Positions 1-6,393 of a stretch of 7,878 nt of DNA are shown here, one piece after another. Below the pieces are notes generated by a model. It did not search any database and was not told the origin of the DNA. It was given only the letters and a program-made list of their open reading frames with translations. Each line of letters opens with the position of its first letter. Position 1 is the stretch's first letter. Origin of the DNA: Pseudomonadota bacterium (lineage in GTDB: Bacteria > Pseudomonadota > Alphaproteobacteria > Reyranellales > Reyranellaceae); contig JAEZHS010000277.1 in the NCBI GenBank assembly GCA_023436825.1, positions 1 through 7,878 on the forward strand, read 5' to 3'. A program made the position numbers and the translations under genes.

Positions 1-172
1 CGGCCGGACGAACTTCTCCCAAAGCACTCAGCCCCAAATGCCATGCGTTGCCCCAAGACCCAGCACGACCCTGCCCACCGACGTGTAACTGCGTCCGCCG
101 TGCGTTTGGGCATCAAGAAATGATCAAGATTTGGCAGAGCGCCGTGGGTACAGGCCCAATGGCCTGATCCGC
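1..172. other. Left-edge segment with no supported gene
   Basis: Plus frame 1 is open from the edge to a TGA at 121-123, and frame 3 is open to a TGA at 163-165. Neither translation resembles a known protein. In frame 1 about a third of third positions are A or T, more than in the real genes here. The segment is less GC-rich than the rest and probably contains the upstream region of the small gene that begins near 173. I could not place a convincing promoter or a strong Shine-Dalgarno sequence in it. Confidence 0.4.
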
Positions 173-448
173 ATGGAGCCCCCAAAGTTCCCGGCGAACG
201 GCCTTGCCCTGCTGCGGCATCGCTTGCAGGCGACGTTCGACGCGGCGGACTGGATGTCCTTGGCGGAGTGGGCGCCCTCGGCGAAGGCGGCGAAGCAGAT
301 CGCGCCGCCGCTGCTGCAGGCCAGTCACGAGGGCACGGCCGACGCGGAACGCTTCGCGCACGGTCTTTATCTTGCCGCCCTCGACATGATCGGCCGCGAG
401 TGCAGCGATCCGGATCTGACGCCGGAGCGCATCGCCCGGTTGGGCTAG
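173..448 (+). CDS. Small hypothetical protein (91 aa)
   Basis: I do not recognise this protein. It reads as a short, soluble, mostly helical polypeptide with no signal peptide, membrane segment or cysteine motif. Alanine-, leucine- and acid-rich stretches (for example LALLRHRLQATFDAADWMSL near residues 9-28) suggest amphipathic helices. Third codon positions are overwhelmingly G or C from start to stop, as in the confident genes, which supports real coding. The start is uncertain: ATG at 173 is preferred, but the frame stays open to a TTG at 131 (14 more residues), and neither has a good Shine-Dalgarno sequence. It ends in TAG 120 bp before the regulator gene on the same strand. It could be co-transcribed with that gene, but the gap and the hairpin within it argue for separate units. 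No function can be assigned. Confidence 0.55.
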   Translation: MEPPKFPANGLALLRHRLQATFDAADWMSLAEWAPSAKAAKQIAPPLLQASHEGTADAERFAHGLYLAALDMIGRECSDPDLTPERIARLG

Positions 449-508
449 CCAGCAGGCTGTGGAATCGGGCTCTTGTCGGGCAGACGCTGGCCGGTCTACG
501 GGCTAGGA

Positions 509-540
509 TGCATGCCCCCGCGAACGTGGCGGGGCTTGCA
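509..540. other. GC-rich hairpin between the small gene and the regulator
   Basis: The perfect stem CCCCGC (516-521) / GCGGGG (529-534) has a 7-base loop. After short mismatches it is extended by an outer TGCA (509-512) / TGCA (537-540) pairing. No T-run follows, so it does not look like a standard intrinsic terminator on the plus strand. It could be a weak terminator for the small gene, an operator or leader structure just upstream of the regulator start at 569, or chance in GC-rich DNA. Confidence 0.25.
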
Positions 541-568
541 CGGATAGGTATCAAGACCTGGCGATTCG

Positions 569-2266
569 ATGTCGGTTTACGCGTTTGGACGGTTTACTCT
601 CGAGGCTTCCGAGCGCCGCCTGACGCGTGACGGCCGGCGGGTCGCCGTGCCCGGCAAGGCTTGGCAGATCCTGGTGACGCTGGTGGAGGCAGGCGGGCGC
701 CTGGTTTCGCACGAGGCGCTCAGGGCCAAGCTGTGGTCCAATATCACCGTCGAGGACCGCACGTTGACTGTCCATGTCTCGACACTGCGCAAGGTTCTCG
801 GCGCCGATGCCGGCATCATCGAGACCGTGGCCCGCACGGGCTATCGCTTGGCAGTGCCGGTCCGCGTCCCGTCGGGTACCGGCGGGCCGACTTTGGCGGC
901 GGTTGCGAGGCCGGAGGTCGGAAAGATCGCGGTGACGCCTTTCGCGACGCCTGGCCTCGCCGACGCCGAGACCTACCTAGGTGTCGGCATCGCCGATGCC
1001 GTGAGCACGGCGCTGGGCACGGTCCCCGGCCTGACCGTCTCGCCCGTCCAGCCTCTGGTGGATACCGGCCAGGCTCGCTCGCTTGGCGTCGAGCACCTCC
1101 TGGAGGGCTCGGTCCAGCGCAGCGCCGAGAGCCTGCGCGTGTCGGCGCGGCTGATCGAGGTGGCAAGCGGGCGCACGGAATGGAGCGAGCGCTTCGAGCA
1201 GCCCGAGATGAATGGCGCCGCATTGCAGGATGCCATCGCCGCGCGCGTGGCGATGTCGCTGCCGGGTGGGTCGCTGGCCGACCAGGACGTGCAGAGCTAT
1301 CGCCCGCGGGCGGCCGAAGCGTACTTCCTCCAGCTCGAGGCTAGGGCGCATCTCAAGCCCTTCACGCGGCTGCCGCTGATCAAGGCCTTGACGTTGTTCG
1401 AGCAGGCGCTGGCGCTCGATCCCGACTACGCCATGGCTCACGCCGGCCTCGCTTCGACCTACCTCCTGATGGCGTCGACCGCGATGCTGCGGCCGTTGCA
1501 GGTCGATGAGGCGATGCCGATGGCCCGCCGGCATGCCCAGCGGGCAATCGCCATCGACGAGGGCCTGGCCGAGGCTTGGGCGGCGCTGGGCCGCGTGAAG
1601 ATGGAGTACGACTGGGACTGGGAGGGCGCCGAGGCTGATCTGGCGCATGCCGTCGCCCTCAATGCGAGCTCGGTCGAGGCGCTCGGCACCTACGGCCAGT
1701 TCCTGAGCGCAATGGGCCGCCATGACGAGGCGATCGAGGCCATGGAACAGGCGCGCCGGCTCGATCCGCGCAGCGTCGAGACGCTGCAGCACTTGGCGAT
1801 CGTCTACTGGATGTCGGGCGAGGGCGAGCGGGCGCTCGAGGCGGTGGACGACAGCCTGAAGGTCCTTCCGGGGTCTCCGCGGGCGCACTATGGGCGCATG
1901 CTGATCCTCGACCAGCTCGGCCGCCGCGACGAGGCGATGGCCGAGCGCCTCACCACGATGCGCGGGCTTGCCATTGCCGAGGGTCTCGCCGGGCATGTCG
2001 AAGGTCTCGCCCGCGGCAAGGGCTGGCGCGAGGCGATGGAAATGTGGATCGGCCTGCTCGAGCGCACCAACCGCTGGGAGGGGGCGGCCCAGCAATGGAT
2101 GGCTGTCGGCGAATCGTCCCGCGCGCTCGATGCCCTCGAGCATTGCGTGAAAGCCCGCACGACGTACCTGTGTTTCACCGCGCAGAACCCGTACTTCCGC
2201 TCGCTCCACAACGACCCACGCTTCCGGAGCATCCTGAAAGCGCTGAAGCTCGAAAGCAGATCCTAG
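569..2266 (+). CDS. Winged-helix transcriptional regulator with TPR array
   Basis: This is a predicted cytoplasmic DNA-binding regulator of 565 residues. Residues about 3-97 form an OmpR/PhoB/ToxR-type winged helix. The beta-strand start YAFGRFTLEASERRLTRDG is followed by the helix pair around WQILVTLVEAGGRLVSHEAL, the recognition helix (VEDRTLTVHVSTLRKVLG, 61-78) and the wing ending TVARTGYRL (87-94). Residues about 116-230 match the FlgO/TolB-N-like region often found between a winged helix or adenylate cyclase domain and TPRs (GKIAVTPF, YLGVGIADAVSTAL, LGVEHLLEGSVQR, RLIEVASGRTEWSERF). TPR-like helical pairs then cover about 273-450, with more degenerate ones to the end. The C-terminal NDPRFRSILKALKL is typical of this protein type. 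No membrane segment is visible, unlike CadC or ToxR. No phosphoreceiver domain is present, so a signal would have to act through the middle or TPR region. The start is fixed by the domain beginning at residue 3; the Shine-Dalgarno is weak. Target genes are unknown. Confidence 0.9.
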   Translation: MSVYAFGRFTLEASERRLTRDGRRVAVPGKAWQILVTLVEAGGRLVSHEALRAKLWSNITVEDRTLTVHVSTLRKVLGADAGIIETVARTGYRLAVPVRVPSGTGGPTLAAVARPEVGKIAVTPFATPGLADAETYLGVGIADAVSTALGTVPGLTVSPVQPLVDTGQARSLGVEHLLEGSVQRSAESLRVSARLIEVASGRTEWSERFEQPEMNGAALQDAIAARVAMSLPGGSLADQDVQSYRPRAAEAYFLQLEARAHLKPFTRLPLIKALTLFEQALALDPDYAMAHAGLASTYLLMASTAMLRPLQVDEAMPMARRHAQRAIAIDEGLAEAWAALGRVKMEYDWDWEGAEADLAHAVALNASSVEALGTYGQFLSAMGRHDEAIEAMEQARRLDPRSVETLQHLAIVYWMSGEGERALEAVDDSLKVLPGSPRAHYGRMLILDQLGRRDEAMAERLTTMRGLAIAEGLAGHVEGLARGKGWREAMEMWIGLLERTNRWEGAAQQWMAVGESSRALDALEHCVKARTTYLCFTAQNPYFRSLHNDPRFRSILKALKLESRS

Positions 2267-2307
2267 CTGGAGCACGATGACTTGACGCTTGGCAGTGACG
2301 GCCCTTG

Positions 2308-2407
2308 TTTCCGGGGTCCCCTACGGTGCGAAAAAACTCAGTGCAAGAATACCCGACTACACCACAGTTGTTGACAAAGAGAAGAACTTAAGTTATTTTC
2401 GGGGTCC
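2308..2407. repeat. 12-bp imperfect direct repeats flanking the AT-rich core
   Basis: The sequence TTTCCGGGGTCC (2308-2319) recurs as TTTTCGGGGTCC (2396-2407), matching at 11 of 12 positions; the last eight bases (CGGGGTCC) are identical. The copies start 88 bp apart and enclose a 76-bp AT-rich stretch. They could be a target-site duplication around a short inserted element, a tandem operator, or the remains of a local duplication. I saw no terminal inverted repeats just inside them. Confidence 0.4.
2371..2399 (+). promoter_or_regulatory. Sigma70-like promoter pointing toward the 3' end of the multicopper oxidase gene
   Basis: A consensus -35 box TTGACA (2371-2376) is followed 17 bp later by TATTTT (2394-2399), which matches TATAAT at four of six positions. 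The 10-bp palindrome AACTTAAGTT (2385-2394) fills the end of the spacer and touches the -10 box, where a repressor could bind. Transcription from it would run rightward into the antisense strand of the multicopper oxidase gene and across a 26-codon frame at 2437-2517. An AT-rich island raises the chance of accidental matches. Confidence 0.35.
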
Positions 2408-2507
2408 TGCCGCCGCCCCAGGGCAGCGTCCGTTCTATGCATCGTTCATCCGACATCTTGGTGCGCGCCCGACCCACCACGCGGCCCGGCCTGCCTGAAA
2501 GCGATCG

Positions 2508-4049
2508 TTATTTGTAGACCTCGACCGTCTGCATCATGCCCATCTCCTCGTGGTTCATCATGTGGCAGTGCAGCATGAAGATGCCGGTATAGTCGAGGAA
2601 TCGGGTGCGGAAGGTGAGGGAGCCCCCCTTGCGCTCGACGGGCGCGGTGTCACGCCATTGCGGCGTCGCCAGCGGCTTGCCGTTGAGGTGAGTGACCAGG
2701 AACGGGTTGGTATGGATGTGAAACACGTGGTCGTCGTGCGTGTGCGTGTTCTCGATCGTCCATTCCTCGACCGAACCCAGCTTGACGCGGTGGTCGATGC
2801 GTTTGGGATCGAACTTCTTGCCGTCGATGAAGAAGCCGAATTCCTGCCAGTGACCCGCGGCATCGGCCTCGGGCGCGGTCGCGGAGAACACCAGCTTGCG
2901 TCGACCCGTGATCTCGGAATCCTTGATCGTCTCGAGCGGCGGCTTGGGAAGCGACGTCGGAAGCTTCATGTTCATCGGCTCACCCGCCACCACCAACCGT
3001 GCCAGCGGGCCGACCGGCGAAGGATGGCCCTGATCGTAGGGCAGCGCGCGCAGTTCGTAGGTGCCGGGCGCGCCGGCCTGGACGAGGAGGTCGGCACGCT
3101 GGCCGGGCAGGATGAGGTGCGTATTCAGCGTCTCGACGGCGCCAAGCTGGATGCCGTCATAGGAGATGGCGTGCAACTGGTGCTTCTCCAGCTCGAGCAG
3201 CATGTTGTCCTGGTAGCCGGTATTCAGGATGCGCCAGCGCTGCACCTCGCCCGGCCGCATGGCGATGGTCGGCCGGCGCTGGCCGTTGACGGTTAGGAAG
3301 CGCGTGGCGGTCTCTGGGAACAAGGTGGTCCCGAAGTCCTCGATCATGCCGCGCGCGTCGTGGGCGACCTGGGTCAGCACCAGCAGGCGTTCCCGGGCGC
3401 TGGCGATCTCGGGTATCTCGGCAAAGTCGCCTTCGACGATGATGGCGCCGAACATGCCGCTGGCCATCTGCACGTCGGCGCTGCCGTGGTGATGCGGATG
3501 ATACCAGTAGGTTCCCCTGGTGTGGTCCTTGGGCAGCTCGATCTCGATGTCGTAGGTCTCGCCGGGCGCCATCGAGCGCATGACATTGTCGGCAATCCCG
3601 CTCGGACTGGCGTGGGCGCCGTGGAAATGGAAGTTGGTATTGTTGAACTGGTGCGGATGCGACATGTCCGCCGGCATCGGGTCGCGATTGGGCGGAAGGT
3701 CGTTGACCAGGCGGATCTTGAGTGTCTCGCCAGGCTTCATGCGCAGCGTCGGGCCGGGTGAGCCGCCTTCATATGAGCGCACGTAAAGGCGGACGCCGCC
3801 GACATCGCGGTAGGCGTAGGCGCACCGCAACGAGGTCTGCAGCACGCCGTTGGCCGATCGCCGCACCTCGGGTTCGACCAGGGGCTGATCCATGATCGGC
3901 ACCTTGGGCCGCGCGACGAGGCCCAGGGTCGGGCTCATCCCGCCATGATCGTGCCCCTGGGCAGCGACTTGTTGGCCCACCAACAGGGTAGCGCCTGTGG
4001 CAAGGCCGCCGTCGAGCAGCCGGCGGCGCGAAAGAGGCGTGAAAGGCAT
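2508..4049 (-). CDS. Tat-exported multicopper oxidase (three-domain, CueO/laccase-like)
   Basis: Predicted periplasmic oxidase of 513 residues coupling one-electron oxidation of a metal or phenolic substrate to reduction of O2 to water. The N-terminus has a twin-arginine signal (SRRRLLDGG, 7-15), a hydrophobic stretch and a likely cleavage after VAA (28-30). All four copper-site motifs are present: HFHG (H141, H143), HPHHHG (H184, H186), HVFHIH (H441, H444, H446) and HCHMMNHEEMGMM, giving C495 and H500 for type 1 copper and probably M505 as axial ligand by alignment to CueO. The mature end begins QGHDHGGM, a possible extra copper-binding segment; a CueO-style methionine-rich insert is not evident. 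The frame is open upstream of this ATG, but the Tat signal begins right after it, and AAGGG lies 4 nt and AAGGA 10 nt upstream. It is last in the operon, 35 bp after the molybdoenzyme gene. Enzyme class is secure; substrate (Cu(I), Mn(II) or an organic) is not. Confidence 0.93.
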   Translation of the reverse strand: MPFTPLSRRRLLDGGLATGATLLVGQQVAAQGHDHGGMSPTLGLVARPKVPIMDQPLVEPEVRRSANGVLQTSLRCAYAYRDVGGVRLYVRSYEGGSPGPTLRMKPGETLKIRLVNDLPPNRDPMPADMSHPHQFNNTNFHFHGAHASPSGIADNVMRSMAPGETYDIEIELPKDHTRGTYWYHPHHHGSADVQMASGMFGAIIVEGDFAEIPEIASARERLLVLTQVAHDARGMIEDFGTTLFPETATRFLTVNGQRRPTIAMRPGEVQRWRILNTGYQDNMLLELEKHQLHAISYDGIQLGAVETLNTHLILPGQRADLLVQAGAPGTYELRALPYDQGHPSPVGPLARLVVAGEPMNMKLPTSLPKPPLETIKDSEITGRRKLVFSATAPEADAAGHWQEFGFFIDGKKFDPKRIDHRVKLGSVEEWTIENTHTHDDHVFHIHTNPFLVTHLNGKPLATPQWRDTAPVERKGGSLTFRTRFLDYTGIFMLHCHMMNHEEMGMMQTVEVYK

Positions 4050-4084
4050 GAGACCCTTGTCCTTGAGGAGCAACGGCGGATGAT

Positions 4085-6385
4085 CTAGCCCCTCGGCGCG
4101 AACTCCGGAAGGCGATGCGCCGTCACCGCCGGGGCCGGAGCATCGTAGCGCTCGATCTCCACCAGGCAGGTCTGGGCGATGCAGCCTTGGCTGAGCTTCG
4201 AGGCGCCGATGTCGAGCGTCAGCGCATTGGGATTGCCGTGCTTCTCCAACGGCTGGTTGGAGCCCGAATCCGCCGGGTCGAACCACGCGCCCGTCGACAG
4301 GCGCACCACGCCGCGACGGATGCGATCGGAGAGCCGCGCCGCCGCCAGGCAGGCGCCGCGATCGTTGTAGACGCGCAGGAGGTCGCCGTCCTTGATGCCG
4401 CGGGCGGTGGCGTCCTCCGGATGCATGGTCACCGGCTGGCGGCCGTTGACCTTGGTGGCGCGCGCATGCGGGCTGTGGTCGAGCTGGCTATGCAGCTTGT
4501 CGGCCGGCTGGTCCGACAGCATGTGCAGCGGATAGCGCTCAGCCGTCTTCGAGCCCAGCCATTCGATGGGCTCCATCCAGGTCGCATGGCCCGGGCAGTC
4601 GTCGTAGCCGAACGAGGCGATCTTCTCGGAGAAGATTTCGATTCGGCCCGACGGCGTCTTGAGCGGATGCTTGTCGGGATCGGCGCGGAAGGCCGCCAGC
4701 ATCACCGGCTCCCGGGTCTTGCCCTCAGCTTCGGCCATGCCGGCCAGCCAGAACGCGTCGAACGGCGGGATCGCGACGCCGGCCTCGGGCGACTTCACGC
4801 GCGACAGCTCGTAGAGATGCTTTAGCCACGCCATGGCATCGCGGCCTTCGGTATAGGCCTCGCCCTGGCCGAGGCGCTTGGCGAGCTCGGCAAAGATCCA
4901 GAAATCGTCACGCGCTTCGCCCACCGGCTCGCGCGCCTTCTTCATGGCGATCAGGTAGGGCTCGCGACTGCCGTAGCCGATGTCGTCGCGCTCCAGGCTG
5001 GTGGTCGCTGGCAGCACGATGTCGGCCATGCGCGCGGCGGGCGTCCAGAACTGCTCGTGGAACACGATCGTCTCGGGCTTGCGCCACGCCACCATTAGCC
5101 GGTTGAGGTCCTGATGGTGGTGGAATGGATTGCCGCCCGCCCAGTAGACCAGGCGGATGTCGGGGTAGACGAGGGTGCGGCCGTTGTACGGCACCGTGCC
5201 GCCGGGATTGAGCAGCATGTCGGTGAAGCGCGCGACCGGGATGAAGTCGCTGACGGCGTTTGTGCCCTGCGGCAGCGTCGGCCCGCTGTACTTGGGGAAG
5301 GCGCTGCCCATCAGGTTTACCGGGCCGTAGCCGACCGCGAAGCCGCCGCCGGGCAGGCCGACCTGGCCCAGCATGCAGGCGAGCGTAATCATCGCCCAGA
5401 ACGGTTGCTCGCCGTGGTGGCTGCGCTGCAGCGACCAGTTGATGCTGACCGTGGTGCGCGTCGCCGCCATCTCGCGCGCCAGCGCCACGATGCGCGCGGC
5501 GGGGATGCCGGTGATCTTCTCGGCCCATGCCGCATCCTTGCCGGCAAGCGAGGGCGCGAACTTCTCGAAGCCCACCGTGTAGCGGGCGAGGAAGTCGCGG
5601 TCGTGCAGGTTCTCGGCCATCAGCGTGTGGCAGAGGGCGAGGATCAGGGCGGTATCGGTGTTGGGCCGGATCGCCAGCCACTCGACGGCGCCACCGGTGT
5701 CGAGATCGTCGGCGGTCGGCGTCACGTTGACGAAGCGCACGCCCTTGGCGCGCATGCCGTAGAGGCCGCCCTTGACGTGATGCCTGGTGGCGCCACCGGC
5801 ATTGATCTGGCTGTTCTTGTGCGGCACGCCGCCGAAACAGACGAAGAGCTTGCAGTGCTCGGCCATCACGTCCCACGGCGTGTGCATGGACATCAACTCG
5901 TCCATCGGCGCCACGATGTGCGGCATCAGCACGCGCGCCGCACCCAGGCTGTAGGAATCCTGGTGCCGCACATAGCCGCCGACCGAGTTCAGGAAGCGAT
6001 GGACCTGGCTCTGCGCATGATGGAAGCGCCCCGCGCTCGACCAGCCATAGGAGCCGCCGAAGATCGAGCGGTTCGAGTGCTTGTCCTTGACGCGCCTCAG
6101 TTCCCCGGCGACGAGATCGAGCGCCTCGTTCCATTCGACCTCGACGAAGGCCTCCTGGCCGCGCTTCTCTGGGTTCGCGCCCGGGCCTTTGTCGAGCCAG
6201 CTCTTGCGCACCGCCGGACGGCGCACACGCAGCCGCGTCACCTCGTCGGACAGCATGTGCAGGCCGATCGGCGAGGGATCGGGATCCTTGGAGAAGGGGT
6301 GCAGGCGCGTGGCCTTGCCGTTTTCGTCGTACTCGACCTCGTAGACGCCCCAGTGGGCGGCGGTGAGGGTGCGCTGATGGGTCAT
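4085..6385 (-). CDS. BisC-type molybdopterin oxidoreductase (S-/N-oxide reductase)
   Basis: Molybdenum bis-MGD enzyme of the DMSO reductase family, 766 residues, close in length to E. coli BisC (biotin or methionine sulfoxide reductase). It opens with LTAAHWG near residue 7, as BisC/TorA-type proteins do. It lacks the N-terminal Cys cluster that binds Fe-S in formate dehydrogenases and nitrate reductases. GGSYGW (110-115) matches the active-site Tyr/Trp loop of DMSO reductase, and S146 in DSYSLG aligns with its molybdenum-ligating serine. Cofactor-binding stretches include WAGGNPFHHHQDLNRL (415-430), EQFWTPAARMADIVLPATTSLERDDIG (444-470) and the C-terminal MGD domain (about 615-745: LHMLSDQPADKLHSQLD, VTMHPEDATARGI, GAWFDP). 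No Tat or Sec signal is visible, so it is probably cytoplasmic, with an unidentified electron donor. ATG 6385 is chosen; a GTG at 6397 would overlap the aldolase stop as GTGA. Neither start has a strong Shine-Dalgarno sequence. The natural substrate is not shown by sequence. Confidence 0.92.
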   Translation of the reverse strand: MTHQRTLTAAHWGVYEVEYDENGKATRLHPFSKDPDPSPIGLHMLSDEVTRLRVRRPAVRKSWLDKGPGANPEKRGQEAFVEVEWNEALDLVAGELRRVKDKHSNRSIFGGSYGWSSAGRFHHAQSQVHRFLNSVGGYVRHQDSYSLGAARVLMPHIVAPMDELMSMHTPWDVMAEHCKLFVCFGGVPHKNSQINAGGATRHHVKGGLYGMRAKGVRFVNVTPTADDLDTGGAVEWLAIRPNTDTALILALCHTLMAENLHDRDFLARYTVGFEKFAPSLAGKDAAWAEKITGIPAARIVALAREMAATRTTVSINWSLQRSHHGEQPFWAMITLACMLGQVGLPGGGFAVGYGPVNLMGSAFPKYSGPTLPQGTNAVSDFIPVARFTDMLLNPGGTVPYNGRTLVYPDIRLVYWAGGNPFHHHQDLNRLMVAWRKPETIVFHEQFWTPAARMADIVLPATTSLERDDIGYGSREPYLIAMKKAREPVGEARDDFWIFAELAKRLGQGEAYTEGRDAMAWLKHLYELSRVKSPEAGVAIPPFDAFWLAGMAEAEGKTREPVMLAAFRADPDKHPLKTPSGRIEIFSEKIASFGYDDCPGHATWMEPIEWLGSKTAERYPLHMLSDQPADKLHSQLDHSPHARATKVNGRQPVTMHPEDATARGIKDGDLLRVYNDRGACLAAARLSDRIRRGVVRLSTGAWFDPADSGSNQPLEKHGNPNALTLDIGASKLSQGCIAQTCLVEIERYDAPAPAVTAHRLPEFAPRG

Positions 6386-6393
6386 CGGGGTAC

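Larger units (their letters stand above)
2267..2507. other. Convergent intergenic region with an AT-rich core
   Basis: It separates the 3' ends of the regulator (plus) and the multicopper oxidase (minus). The core at 2331-2400 has only 25 G or C in 70 bases, against about two thirds elsewhere. It carries a run of six A (2331-2336), the perfect palindrome AACTTAAGTT (2385-2394), a promoter-like sequence and flanking direct repeats. I found no clear intrinsic terminator for either convergent gene. A plus frame from TTG 2289 to 2498 is open for 69 codons, and an ATG at 2437 opens a 26-codon frame ending at TAG 2515-2517. Neither has a convincing ribosome site or a recognisable product. Confidence 0.6.

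Noticed and set aside
977..2275. Minus-strand open frame of 432 codons
   Set aside because: It mirrors the winged-helix/TPR gene. The translation is Arg/His/Leu-rich with no domain, typical of an antisense shadow.
2313..2321. GGGGTCCCC as a terminator hairpin for the regulator
   Set aside because: The one-base centre cannot form a loop, and no T-run follows on the plus strand.
2289..2498. 69-codon plus-strand frame across the AT-rich intergenic region
   Set aside because: It starts with TTG without a clear ribosome site, resembles no family and is interrupted in composition by the AT-rich core. It is kept only as part of the intergenic description.
4050..4286. N-terminal extension of the multicopper oxidase by 79 residues
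   Set aside because: It would bury the twin-arginine signal inside the protein and overlap the end of the molybdoenzyme gene. The ATG at 4049 has ribosome-site sequence and starts the Tat signal.
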